A stretch of 64,000 bases of DNA, from NCBI GenBank assembly GCA_934426255.1, contig CAKRYD010000003.1, forward strand, positions 62,001-126,000, in the 5' to 3' direction. The number at the start of each line of letters is the position of its first letter. The stretch's first letter is position 1. A program made the position numbers and the translations under genes. The notes under the pieces are model-generated. The model worked only from the letters and a program-made list of their open reading frames with translations, did not search any database and was not told the DNA's origin. Below, piece after piece: positions 35,584 to 44,472 of the stretch. Origin of the DNA: an uncultured Bacteroidaceae bacterium (GTDB lineage Bacteria; Bacteroidota; Bacteroidia; Bacteroidales; Bacteroidaceae).

Positions 35584-37770
35584 ATGAAGAATTACGTATT
35601 TATCATGGCTGCGGCCTCGGCTCTACTGGCCGTGCCTGTCGCGGCCGACAACTGCATCTTGTCCTCCGAGAACACCTCGCTGGTCATTACTGCCAACAAA
35701 GGTAGCGAGCCGCATTACAGGTATTTCGGGCCCAAGATCAATGAGGCCGAGTTCCAGACCATCGACAAGTCGGGTATGGCTATGAACCCCTTCTCCTATC
35801 CACTATTCGGACGGTTCAGCACCGGAGAGAAGCCTATTCTTACCCAGATGCCCGACGGCACGCTCTCGCTCCAGATGGTGGTCGAAGACGTGCAGCGCAA
35901 GACCGACTCCAAGGGTGAGCTGCTCGTGTTGACACTGAAAGACAAGGTCTATCCCTTTATTGTGAGGCAATGCTTCAGGGCCTATGCCGGAACGGATGTT
36001 CTCTCGACGTGGACGGAGATGGAGAACCAGGGAAAGAAAGACATTCAGCTGCTGCGCTACTATTCGGCCTATCTGCCCATTCCCCGCGGCAACAACTATG
36101 CCAGTCACTTCCACGGCAACTGGGGAGCCGAGAGCATGTTGAGCGAGCACCCCGTGCCCAACGGCCAGACTGTGCTGTCTAACAAGATGCAGCTTCGCAA
36201 TGCCTTTGATGTGAACCCTTCCATCATGGTCACCCTTGACGGTGCTCCCAAGGAGAACGAAGGCCGTACGATTGGAGCCAACCTGCTGTGGAGCGGCAAC
36301 TTCAAGATGGTTCTCGATGCCCACAATAACGACCTGACCCTTCTGGCCGGCATCAACGACGATGGTGCCACCTACAGCCTGGAGCCCAAGGAGATACTGA
36401 CCACACCCGAGCTTGCCATAGCCTACAGCACCGAAGGCAAAGGGGGTGTGAGCCGCGCTTTCCATCGTTGGGCCCTGAAATATGGCTTGCAGCATGGCGA
36501 CAAGCTGCGCGACATACTGCTCAATAGCTGGGAAGGTGTCTACATGAATGTAAACCAACCGGTGATGGATCAGATGATGGGTGACATTGCCAGCCTGGGA
36601 GGCGAGCTCTTTGTCATGGACGACGGATGGTTTGGTGACAAATATCCGCGCGACAAGGACAACACAAGTCTGGGCGACTGGGTTGTCAACAAGAAGAAGC
36701 TTCCCGAAGGAATCGAAGGCCTTATTGCCTCGGCCAAGAAGCACGGCATCAAGTTCGGCATCTGGATTGAGCCGGAAATGGCCAACACCAAAAGCGAACT
36801 CTATGAGAAGCATCCTGACTGGATACTGCAACAAAAGAATCGTCCCTTGTCGCAAGGCCGCGGAGGCACACAGGTGGTACTTGACCTCACCAATCCCGAT
36901 GTGCAGGATTTCGTATTCGGAATCACTGACAACCTGCTTACAAAGCACCCGGAAATTGCCTACATCAAGTGGGACAACAATGCCGACATCATGAATTATC
37001 ATTCGCTCTATCTGCCGGCAAAGAAGCAGCAGGAGCTGAACATCCGCTACCACATGGGACTGCTAAAGGTGCTCAAAAGGATACGCGACAAACACAAGGA
37101 CGTGGTGATCCAGGCTTGCGCCAGCGGTGGAGGCCGTGTCAACTATGGCCTGTTGCCCTACTTCGATGAGTTTTGGACGAGCGACGATACCGATGCCATA
37201 CAGCGTCTGTTCATACAGTGGGGCGACTCACACTTCTATCCTGCAAAGGCCATGGCCGCCCATGTCAGTGCAAGCCCCAACCACCAGACAGGCCGCACAA
37301 TGCCACTCAAGTTCCGCTTCGATGTAGCCATGACAGGAAGGCTCGGCATGGAGCTGCAGCCCAAAGACATGACAAACGATGAGAAAGACTTTGCAAAACG
37401 GGCCATTGCCGCCTACAAGGAAATACGCCCCATCGTACAGAACGGCGACCTCTATCGTCTGGTGTCACCTTTCGACCGCGGCCCCGTTACCTCACTGATG
37501 TATGCCAACAATGACAAGAGCAAGGCAGTATTCTTTGCCTACCGCCCCAACTTCGTGCTCAATGAAATGGTTCCCGCCGTGCAGCTCGCCGGAGTGGACG
37601 AAAACAAGAACTATCTCATTAAGGACCTTACGCCGCTCAAAGAAAAACAACCCTGCCGATGGAACGGCAAAGTGGTTAGCGGAAAGTACCTCAAATACGT
37701 AGGTCTCAAGGTGGGCGACGTCATTAACCGACCCATGACCAGCATGGCACTGGAGCTCGTTGCCCAGTAA
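35584..37770 (+). CDS. GH36 alpha-galactosidase
   Basis: A 728-residue secreted enzyme with a signal peptide ending near PVAADN. It has an N-terminal beta-sandwich (about 25-310), a TIM barrel (about 315-640) and a C-terminal beta domain. The nucleophile is Asp464 in IKWDNNAD, the acid/base is Asp534 in WTSDDTD, and FVMDDGWFGD and CASGGGRVNYG line the site, as in GH36. It releases terminal alpha-galactose from raffinose-type sugars, galactomannan or host glycans. It ends the rpoN-ispG run and is followed by a strong stem-loop and array 3. Confidence 0.93.
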   Translation: MKNYVFIMAAASALLAVPVAADNCILSSENTSLVITANKGSEPHYRYFGPKINEAEFQTIDKSGMAMNPFSYPLFGRFSTGEKPILTQMPDGTLSLQMVVEDVQRKTDSKGELLVLTLKDKVYPFIVRQCFRAYAGTDVLSTWTEMENQGKKDIQLLRYYSAYLPIPRGNNYASHFHGNWGAESMLSEHPVPNGQTVLSNKMQLRNAFDVNPSIMVTLDGAPKENEGRTIGANLLWSGNFKMVLDAHNNDLTLLAGINDDGATYSLEPKEILTTPELAIAYSTEGKGGVSRAFHRWALKYGLQHGDKLRDILLNSWEGVYMNVNQPVMDQMMGDIASLGGELFVMDDGWFGDKYPRDKDNTSLGDWVVNKKKLPEGIEGLIASAKKHGIKFGIWIEPEMANTKSELYEKHPDWILQQKNRPLSQGRGGTQVVLDLTNPDVQDFVFGITDNLLTKHPEIAYIKWDNNADIMNYHSLYLPAKKQQELNIRYHMGLLKVLKRIRDKHKDVVIQACASGGGRVNYGLLPYFDEFWTSDDTDAIQRLFIQWGDSHFYPAKAMAAHVSASPNHQTGRTMPLKFRFDVAMTGRLGMELQPKDMTNDEKDFAKRAIAAYKEIRPIVQNGDLYRLVSPFDRGPVTSLMYANNDKSKAVFFAYRPNFVLNEMVPAVQLAGVDENKNYLIKDLTPLKEKQPCRWNGKVVSGKYLKYVGLKVGDVINRPMTSMALELVAQ

Positions 37771-37785
37771 ACCCTGCTATCCCTA

Positions 37786-37823
37786 CAAGGAGGGCTGAGC
37801 CGTTTGTGGCTCAGCCCTCCTTG
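37786..37823 (+). terminator. Strong stem-loop after the GH36 gene
   Basis: CAAGGAGGGCTGAGCC (37786-37801) pairs perfectly with GGCTCAGCCCTCCTTG (37808-37823) around GTTTGT. No T-run follows, so it may be an mRNA end protector or a factor-dependent terminator rather than a classic intrinsic one. Confidence 0.7.
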
Positions 37824-37866
37824 CATATCCGCACATAGCAGAGAGCAGTCTCCGAGGCTGCAAAGT

Positions 37867-38028
37867 GTTTCATGTACATGAAACAGAGTGTTTCCTATAG
37901 GGGAAACAGGTTGTTTCCTGTACAGAGAAGAGGGTGTTTCATGTACATGAAACACCCTGCAATCAGCCACATCGTGACCTGCGATATGTACACATCACAA
38001 CCTCAATCTGTACACATCGTTGCCACAA
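37867..38028. repeat. 22-23-base tandem array with TGTACA palindromes (array 3)
   Basis: GTTTC-type units start at 37867, 37890, 37913 and 37936 (exact 23-base pitch). The first and fourth are the perfect palindrome GTTTCATGTACATGAAAC. The second is GTTTCCTATAGGGGAAAC, where both arms change together and the dyad is kept. After one decayed unit, two units of the other type follow (ATATGTACACATCAC and ATCTGTACACATCGT, TGTACA at 37987 and 38009), only one base out of phase. The array fills the gap between the convergent GH36 and DUF3298 genes. Confidence 0.87.
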
Positions 38029-38052
38029 GCCCCGCAAAGGGCAAAGACAAGG

Positions 38053-38862
38053 CTACCGGCCTATCAAATCGGCTGCGGCATGCAGCAGAAAGCCCTTAGC
38101 CACATCGTAGGGAATGCTGAACGTGGGCATACCGGCCGCATAGGGGGCAATCTCGTATTGCTGATAGACAAACGTGAGTCCGTCCTGTGTAAAATAGGGA
38201 GGATTTTTCGGCAGGGGTATGTTATAGACCTGTACATCAAGCAGGCACGCTTCCAAGTCAGCATCACTCCTGACCTTAAAATATCGCTTCAAGTCATCCT
38301 TGACAGCTTCGGTGAAAGCCTCGCTATAATAATCCTTCAATATGTCGGAGCCAAACCTGCGCCCGTCGCTTTTGCGGAATGTGGCAGCCGATATGGTGGT
38401 TCCGCCATGGGCACCCCCGAGATAAGTATATGTCTCGGTGAGGAATGTCACCAGCCTGTCGGTGTCATAAATCTTCTTGACCGACGACTGCACCACCATG
38501 GGCATGTCGGAAGGTCCCCCGTATTCGCGCATGTCCTTCTTCAAGGAGTCGAAAGAGCTTTGCCCGTAAAAACGCACCAAGGAATCGCCCACAGACAGAT
38601 TGCCCCTGTAGCCATCGCCCAACGTTTCACTGACAAACTCACGCACGGCATGAAGGAGCGGCTCACTGCCCGCGGCAGGATAGTCAACATTATACTTTAC
38701 CGAGACATTGGACTCCTCGCGGATGAAACTCAATGTATCCACCTTCATGGTATCGACGGCAGCGGCCGTCCGGCCCGACTTGTGGCACGACACCAGCACC
38801 GCTGACAGACAAAACACATAAGCCGCAACGCAGGCACAGCTTGTAAAAACACGATTCTTCAT
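38053..38862 (-). CDS. DUF3298-type lipoprotein
   Basis: A 269-residue lipoprotein; the signal ends CLSAVLVSC, with the lipidated Cys followed by HKSGR. The C-terminal half matches the DUF3298/DUF4163 pair seen in RsiV-like proteins: TETYTYLGGAHGGTTISAATFRKSDG and FVYQQYEIAPYAAGMPTFSIPY. In RsiV this fold binds lysozyme, but here there is no sigma-factor-binding or membrane-anchor domain, so that role should not be assumed. The ATG at 38862 is chosen because the longer frame to 38913 gives no proper signal peptide. It is divergent from the GH2 gene. Confidence 0.78.
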   Translation of the reverse strand: MKNRVFTSCACVAAYVFCLSAVLVSCHKSGRTAAAVDTMKVDTLSFIREESNVSVKYNVDYPAAGSEPLLHAVREFVSETLGDGYRGNLSVGDSLVRFYGQSSFDSLKKDMREYGGPSDMPMVVQSSVKKIYDTDRLVTFLTETYTYLGGAHGGTTISAATFRKSDGRRFGSDILKDYYSEAFTEAVKDDLKRYFKVRSDADLEACLLDVQVYNIPLPKNPPYFTQDGLTFVYQQYEIAPYAAGMPTFSIPYDVAKGFLLHAAADLIGR

Positions 38863-38975
38863 ATCCACTAATAGTTTAAAATACGGGCGCAAGTTACAAC
38901 TTTTTGCCGACACCCGGCAAACTATGATGTTTTTTGTGTATCTTCGTGGTGGAAATCAATAATTAAACAACGACA

Positions 38976-40823
38976 ATGAAAAAACTATTCTTAGCAAAAG
39001 CCATCGGCCTTGTGTGCATGCTCTTAGGCATCGGCACCCCACAGGCAACAGCCCAGACTCCGCGCCCCGAATATCCGCGCCCACAGTTTGAACGCTCCGC
39101 ATGGCAGAACCTGAACGGAACATGGACTTACACCTTTGACTTCGGACGAAGCGGTAAAGACCGTAACTTTCAAAACTCCAAGGGATTTGACGGGAAAATC
39201 ACAGTGCCCTTCTGCCCCGAAAGCAAACTGAGCGGCATAGGATATACCGACTTCATCAACTGCCTATGGTACCAGCGGCAGCTCACCGTCCCGGCCGACT
39301 GGAAAGGAAAAAACATACTGCTGCATTTCGGTGCAGTGGACTATGAAGCCACCATCTACATCAACGGCAAGTTTGTCATGAAGCATTTCGGCACAGGGTC
39401 GTCATTTACAGCCGACATAACCGCCTTTGCCAAACCCGGAGAAACAGTCAACCTCGTAGTCAGTGTCAGTGACGACCTGCGCGCAGGCAAACAACCCGGA
39501 GGCAAACAAAGCGTACTCTACAACTCGTATGGCTGCTCATATACACGCACAACCGGCATCTGGCAGACCGTATGGATGGAACCCGTAGCACCGCAAGGCC
39601 TGAAACAGGTGATTGCAACCCCTGACATCGACCAGAAACAGCTGGTAATACGCCCCATCTTCTATGAAGAGTCCATGAACAACACCCTCTATATAAAGAT
39701 GCTCGACGGCTCTAAGGTTGTAGCCCAGAAATCAGTCAGGGCATGCAATGAAAACCTTATAGTTCTGCCCCTCAAATCCCTGAAGTTGTGGAGCCCGGAA
39801 TCGCCATTCCTCTATGACATCATCTACACAGTGAAAGACAAAGACGGCCGCACCATCGACGAAGTAAAGTCGTATGCCGGCATGCGCAAAGTACACATCT
39901 CGGGCGGATACTTCTATCTTAACAACCAGCCCTATTACCAACGTCTCGTACTCGACCAAGGCTTCTACCCCGACGGTATATGGACAGCACCCAGCGACAA
40001 TGCACTGAAACAAGACATCGAAATGAGTAAGGCCGTAGGATTCAATGGCGCACGTCTGCATCAGAAAGTATTTGAAGAACGCTTCTACTACTGGGCCGAC
40101 AAACTGGGCTACCTCACATGGGGAGAATCGGCCAGCTGGGGCCTCGACGTCAATGACGAACTGGCAGCACGCAACTTCATCTCGGAATGGGCTGAAATAC
40201 TGGAACGCGACCGCAACCACCCCTCCATAGTAACATGGACACCCTTTAATGAAACATGGAGCAGCCGCGACGGATCGTATGTGAGACTCATGACAGATGT
40301 ATACAACATCACCAAGGCCATCGACCCCACACGCCCCGTAAATGATGCCAGCGGTGACGGACATGTGAAGACCGATATCTGGGCAGTGCACGACTATACC
40401 CGCGACTACGACAAGCTCGTTGCCAATCACACCTTCAAACCGGGTGTAGAGCCCTATCGCAACGAACCCAAGAAAGGCTTCCTTGCAAAATACAACGGAC
40501 AACCCTACATGGTTGACGAATTTGGCGGACTTCCCTGGATAAAAGAATCCGAACGCTCCTCATCATGGGGCTACGGAAGCAACATCGACAAAATCGAAGA
40601 CTTCTACAACATCCTCGAAAAAGAAATAGATGCACTCAAGGCATGTAAACACATCGTAGGCTTCTGCTACACACAGCTGACCGACGTAGAGCAGGAAAAG
40701 AACGGCATCTATTACTATGACCGCACCAAGAAGTTTGACACCGAACGCATCAAAAAGATATTCGAGAAGATACCTTCCGTCATAGAAAACCCACAAGACC
40801 TGAGCGACTGGAAAGCAAAATAG
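38976..40823 (+). CDS. GH2 glycoside hydrolase (beta-galactosidase/glucuronidase type)
   Basis: A 615-residue secreted enzyme with a signal peptide ending near QATAQ. Order: sugar-binding domain (about 35-210), immunoglobulin-like domain (about 215-310), TIM barrel (about 315-600). The acid/base is Glu426 in WTPFNETW and the nucleophile is Glu515 in MVDEFGG, consistent with GH2. It is shorter than LacZ and lacks the C-terminal beta domains, placing it among the compact Bacteroidetes GH2 enzymes whose substrates vary (beta-galactoside, beta-glucuronide and others). A -7-like box (TATCTTCG, 38939-38946) precedes it and a strong terminator follows. Confidence 0.9.
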   Translation: MKKLFLAKAIGLVCMLLGIGTPQATAQTPRPEYPRPQFERSAWQNLNGTWTYTFDFGRSGKDRNFQNSKGFDGKITVPFCPESKLSGIGYTDFINCLWYQRQLTVPADWKGKNILLHFGAVDYEATIYINGKFVMKHFGTGSSFTADITAFAKPGETVNLVVSVSDDLRAGKQPGGKQSVLYNSYGCSYTRTTGIWQTVWMEPVAPQGLKQVIATPDIDQKQLVIRPIFYEESMNNTLYIKMLDGSKVVAQKSVRACNENLIVLPLKSLKLWSPESPFLYDIIYTVKDKDGRTIDEVKSYAGMRKVHISGGYFYLNNQPYYQRLVLDQGFYPDGIWTAPSDNALKQDIEMSKAVGFNGARLHQKVFEERFYYWADKLGYLTWGESASWGLDVNDELAARNFISEWAEILERDRNHPSIVTWTPFNETWSSRDGSYVRLMTDVYNITKAIDPTRPVNDASGDGHVKTDIWAVHDYTRDYDKLVANHTFKPGVEPYRNEPKKGFLAKYNGQPYMVDEFGGLPWIKESERSSSWGYGSNIDKIEDFYNILEKEIDALKACKHIVGFCYTQLTDVEQEKNGIYYYDRTKKFDTERIKKIFEKIPSVIENPQDLSDWKAK

Positions 40824-40846
40824 CCCCATCGCAACCCTAAGAACAC

Positions 40847-40887
40847 AACGGGAGGATATGTCTCTGTCGGCATATCCTCCCGTTTTT
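40847..40887 (+). terminator. Rho-independent terminator after the GH2 gene
   Basis: AACGGGAGGATATG (40847-40860) pairs with CATATCCTCCCGTT (40871-40884) across a 10-base loop; the Ts continue past the stem. Confidence 0.92.
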
Positions 40888-40953
40888 TCGCATAAATCAA
40901 GCCTATTACACAAAAAAAGCAACAAACAAAGCCTATCACACACCGTTTTAATG

Positions 40954-40961
40954 TAACTTTG
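40954..40961 (+). promoter_or_regulatory. Bacteroidetes -7 box for the beta-sandwich/isomerase pair
   Basis: TAACTTTG, 21 bases before the ATG at 40983. It overlaps an earlier TTG that could be read as a start, which supports the ATG at 40983. No -33 element is evident. Confidence 0.55.
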
Positions 40962-40982
40962 CAGAAAGACTGCACATCAACA

Positions 40983-41933
40983 ATGTACAAACATTACACA
41001 AGGACTTTGCTCACCCTCCTGCTGCTGTCGGGCATCATCCCGGCCGCCGGACGGCAAAAGAAACGGCTCCCATGGGTTGAAAAAGGAAAAGAAAACGCCC
41101 TCTACATCAACAACGGAAAGATACAGATCGGCGTTGACCCTGAACGCGGTGGGGCAATCTTTCACTTCTCGGAAGTAAAGGGCAAGACCAACATCCTGAA
41201 TCATGCCGACGAAGGACGTTTCGTACAGCAATCCTACTACGGCAACAACGACGGCAGCACATGGTGGGACCAGCCCTGGTGCTGGAACCCAATACAAGGC
41301 GGAGGCAGTAAGGGGCGCAAGGCACGGATACTGGAGAAACGGCAAAGCCCCTCACAAATCTACATTGCCACTGAGCCGGTATTATGGGCATCAAATGAAC
41401 CGGCCGTTGAATGCACTATGGAAGAAAACATCCGTCTTGAAGGCAACATTGCACACATCAGCTATACATTCCGCAACACCGGAAACAACGCACGCGACCA
41501 TGAGGAACGCCACCAGGAAGTGCCGGCTGTGTTTATTGATTGGGACTATCCCCACTTTGTCTACTACGACGGCAAACGGCCCTGGCACAATGACACCCTG
41601 AGAAGGTTCGTGCCAAAACTGCTGGCCAACGCTGCAGCCGGCCAATCAGCCAACCTCACTGAATCGTGGGCAGCCTATGTAAACAGCCAAGACTACGGCA
41701 TCGGTGTCTATACACCGAAAGCCGGATTCTGCACACTCTACCGTTTCGGAACAGGACCCGGAGGACCGACAAGCAGCTCATGCTCATACTTCGCACCGCT
41801 GATATCGATGGCCATCAAGAAAGACATGATATTCAAATACGACGTCTACATGACCATCGGAACAGTCAAGCAAATACGTAGCCGCTTTTACAAGATACAC
41901 AAACAACTGTCGAAACAATCCGACAAGAACTAA
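40983..41933 (+). CDS. Secreted hypothetical protein, probable beta-sandwich
   Basis: A 316-residue protein with a signal peptide (LLTLLLLSGIIPAAG). The body looks all-beta, with NNGKIQIGVDPERGGAIFHFSE near the start, which resembles the opening strands of aldose-1-epimerase or glycoside-hydrolase supersandwich folds, and an aromatic-rich YYGNNDGSTWWDQPWCWNPIQGG region that could bind sugar. I do not recognise a named family, and no catalytic residues can be assigned. It is followed after 23 bases by the secreted isomerase-like gene, so the two are probably co-transcribed. A carbohydrate-related role is inferred from that context. Confidence 0.7.
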   Translation: MYKHYTRTLLTLLLLSGIIPAAGRQKKRLPWVEKGKENALYINNGKIQIGVDPERGGAIFHFSEVKGKTNILNHADEGRFVQQSYYGNNDGSTWWDQPWCWNPIQGGGSKGRKARILEKRQSPSQIYIATEPVLWASNEPAVECTMEENIRLEGNIAHISYTFRNTGNNARDHEERHQEVPAVFIDWDYPHFVYYDGKRPWHNDTLRRFVPKLLANAAAGQSANLTESWAAYVNSQDYGIGVYTPKAGFCTLYRFGTGPGGPTSSSCSYFAPLISMAIKKDMIFKYDVYMTIGTVKQIRSRFYKIHKQLSKQSDKN

Positions 41934-41956
41934 CATTCATTCAAAACAATAAAAAC

Positions 41957-42892
41957 ATGAACATCAATTTCAAACACAGCAGCAAAGCCCTGATGGCTCT
42001 CGTCTGCTTCGTAATGGCAATGGCCATGATGGCACCCACTGCGGCCACTGCCAAAAAGAACAAGAAAATCGGCATCCAGCTCTACTCTGTAATGGGTGCC
42101 ATGAACAAAGACCCACGCGGCAGCCTGGAACGCCTGGCCAAGCAAGGCTACAATGCATGCGAACTGGTGCAATGGGGCGGTGACCCCAAAGTGTTCGGTC
42201 TGCCGGCCGAAGAGTTCAAGAGCATCTGCGACAAGAACGGCATCAGCATCGTCTCTACGCATTCAAGCATTCAGGAAGACCCCGCAAAAGAGACTGAAAT
42301 CATGAACCGCTGGCGCGAATTGTTCAAAATACAAAAGGCCTGCGGCGGCAAGTATTTCGTCATTCCGAGCTACGGCGTAGACTATACCGTTGCCGGACTG
42401 AACCAAATGTGCGACTACTTCAACCGCGTAGGCAAGATTGCCTCCGAGTATGGTCTGAAGCTTGGCTACCACAACCATTCCGCCGAATTCAAAAAGCTCA
42501 AGGACAGCGACAAAGTAATGTGGGAATACCTCGTAGAAAACACCAACCCAAAGTATGTATGCTTCGAGCTGGACGTTTACTGGTGTACCAAGGGAGGCAA
42601 AGACCCCGTTGCCTATCTTAAGAAATATCCCAAGCGCATCGAACTGCTACACATCAAAGACGACTTTGTCATAGGTGAAAGCGGCACAATTAACTTCGAA
42701 GGCATCTTCAAGCAATTCCACAAGAACGGATGGCGCAACTACTTTGTAGAAATAGAGACTCCCGGCTGGCTGCGCGACAAGAAGAATGCCGATGGCAGCA
42801 AATATACCGGTGACCAAATCATGGACGAAGTCTTTGATGCAGCACAGAAGAGCATCAATTATCTTCAAAATGCACCTTTTGTAAAGAAATAA
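41957..42892 (+). CDS. Secreted sugar-phosphate isomerase/epimerase-like TIM barrel
   Basis: A 311-residue protein of the xylose-isomerase-like (AP endonuclease 2) family with a signal peptide ending PTAATA. Candidate metal ligands are in LVQWGG, YHNHSAEF, FELDVYW, LLHIKDD and YFVEIETPGW, the usual Glu, His and Asp positions. Exported relatives in Bacteroidales sit in 3-keto-glycoside pathways together with DUF1080 proteins and Gfo/Idh/MocA oxidoreductases. A DUF1080 gene exists here but 38 kb away, and no oxidoreductase is present. Second gene of a two-gene unit ending in a clear terminator. Confidence 0.85.
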   Translation: MNINFKHSSKALMALVCFVMAMAMMAPTAATAKKNKKIGIQLYSVMGAMNKDPRGSLERLAKQGYNACELVQWGGDPKVFGLPAEEFKSICDKNGISIVSTHSSIQEDPAKETEIMNRWRELFKIQKACGGKYFVIPSYGVDYTVAGLNQMCDYFNRVGKIASEYGLKLGYHNHSAEFKKLKDSDKVMWEYLVENTNPKYVCFELDVYWCTKGGKDPVAYLKKYPKRIELLHIKDDFVIGESGTINFEGIFKQFHKNGWRNYFVEIETPGWLRDKKNADGSKYTGDQIMDEVFDAAQKSINYLQNAPFVKK

Positions 42893-42897
42893 TCTTA

Positions 42898-42939
42898 GTG
42901 GCAAAAGCACCGGAGCAGTGCTTTTGCCACTTTAATTTT
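42898..42939 (+). terminator. Rho-independent terminator after the isomerase-like gene
   Basis: GTGGCAAAAGCAC (42898-42910) pairs with GTGCTTTTGCCAC (42918-42930) around CGGAGCA and is followed by TTTAATTTT. It lies between convergent genes and may also serve the symporter gene, though the minus-strand T-run is weak. Confidence 0.88.
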
Positions 42940-42952
42940 GCTCCGAAACTCC

Positions 42953-44413
42953 CTAATGTACGGCTCTTCTGCCGGCAGACAACAACCAAAGTCCGGCAAA
43001 CGTAAGTAGGCCATTCAGCATCAACAGCTCATAGCCGAACTGATAACCCGTGGCCTTCGGCACCGTCACCGAAAGCACGTAGCAAATCACCGGCGACAGT
43101 ATGCAGACAAATGGTATATAACGATCGCGCGGCATACGCTTGGTAAAAAGGCCAAAAGCAAAGAGTCCCAAAAGCGGACCATAGGTATAGGATGCCATGA
43201 TATAAATCGCGTCAATCACACTTGTGCTGTTAAGGGCCTTGAACACCAGCGTAAACAAGACGAAGACTATAACAATTGCGAGATGCACCAAATGCCGGAC
43301 TCGCGTGGCCTTGACCACATCCATACCTTTACGCTCTATATCCAATATATCAATACAAAAAGAGGTTGTCAAGGCAGTCAAGGCAGAATCTACACTCGAA
43401 AACGCCGCAGCTGCAATGCCCAACACAAACAGCACCGTCACGACATAGCCAAAACAGCCGTCATGAACAAGTGTCGGAAAGAGTGTATCTGTTTTCTCTG
43501 GCAATGCGATGCCCTGACTGATGGCAAAAGTATACAGCAGCACGCCCAGCACAAGGAATAAGAAATTAACCGGTATAAAGCACACACCATAGGTGCACAT
43601 ATCCTTTTGCGCCTCTTTCAAATTCTTACATGTAAGATTCTTTTGCATCATGTCTTGATCCAATCCCGTCATCACAATCGCAACAAAAACCCCACTCAGG
43701 AATTGCTTCCAAAACGCTTGTTTGGACATCCAATCGTCAAAGACAAATATACGTCCGTACTCACTGTGAGATACAGTCTGCAACAAACCACCAAAATCCA
43801 GGTTCATTTGTTTTGCAATCAACACAATAACAGCCACAAGTGCCGTCAACATGCAAAGTGTCTGCAGCGAATCCGTATAGACCAACGTACGTACACCGGC
43901 ACGACGGGTATATACCCAAACGAGCAACAACAGCACCAACACCGTGACCACAAACGGTATTTCGAAACGGTCAAAGACAAATTGCTGCAGTATAAGGCAT
44001 ACGAGAAAGAAACGGGCACATGCGCCAGTCATCTTACTAAGCAGGAACAGCACGGTGCCCGACTTGTGGGAAGCAAAGCCAAAACGCTGCCCCAAATACG
44101 TATAAATGCTTGTAAGGCCGTGCCTATAATACATTGGAAGCAAAAGGAATGAAATAATCAGATAGCCGACAAAAAAGCCGATGCACATCTGCAAATAAGT
44201 CATTTGGGTAACTCCGACATAGCCCGGCACAGATACAAAACTCACACCCGACACGCTTGTACCTATCATGCCGAAAGCCACCAAATACCAAGGTGAACGC
44301 CGACCCGCACGAAAGAAAGAATCATTTGTCGCATTCCTACTCGTAAAATGCGACACCAGCAACAGCACAAAAAAGTAGGCAACAATCGTTACTATGGTTA
44401 TTATCTCATTCAT
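42953..44413 (-). CDS. Sodium:solute symporter (SSS family)
   Basis: A 486-residue inner-membrane protein with about 12-13 transmembrane helices. It has the SSS-family N-terminal region with FRAGRRSPWYLVAFGMIGTSVSG and the signature GIAAAAFSSVDSALTALTTSF, which contributes to the sodium site. The substrate may be a sugar, sialic acid, amino acid or vitamin precursor; nothing decides. It follows btuC by about 60 bases on the same strand, where btuD would usually be expected, but it is not obviously a B12 gene. Confidence 0.9.
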   Translation of the reverse strand: MNEIITIVTIVAYFFVLLLVSHFTSRNATNDSFFRAGRRSPWYLVAFGMIGTSVSGVSFVSVPGYVGVTQMTYLQMCIGFFVGYLIISFLLLPMYYRHGLTSIYTYLGQRFGFASHKSGTVLFLLSKMTGACARFFLVCLILQQFVFDRFEIPFVVTVLVLLLLVWVYTRRAGVRTLVYTDSLQTLCMLTALVAVIVLIAKQMNLDFGGLLQTVSHSEYGRIFVFDDWMSKQAFWKQFLSGVFVAIVMTGLDQDMMQKNLTCKNLKEAQKDMCTYGVCFIPVNFLFLVLGVLLYTFAISQGIALPEKTDTLFPTLVHDGCFGYVVTVLFVLGIAAAAFSSVDSALTALTTSFCIDILDIERKGMDVVKATRVRHLVHLAIVIVFVLFTLVFKALNSTSVIDAIYIMASYTYGPLLGLFAFGLFTKRMPRDRYIPFVCILSPVICYVLSVTVPKATGYQFGYELLMLNGLLTFAGLWLLSAGRRAVH

Positions 44414-44472
44414 AAATCACGTATTTATACCTGCAAAGGTACTTTAAAATGCAGGAACTATTCGGTCTCCGC

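Noticed and set aside
35803..37053. 416-codon minus-strand frame
   Set aside because: Antisense shadow of the GH36 gene, which has full catalytic motifs; the frame has no family features.
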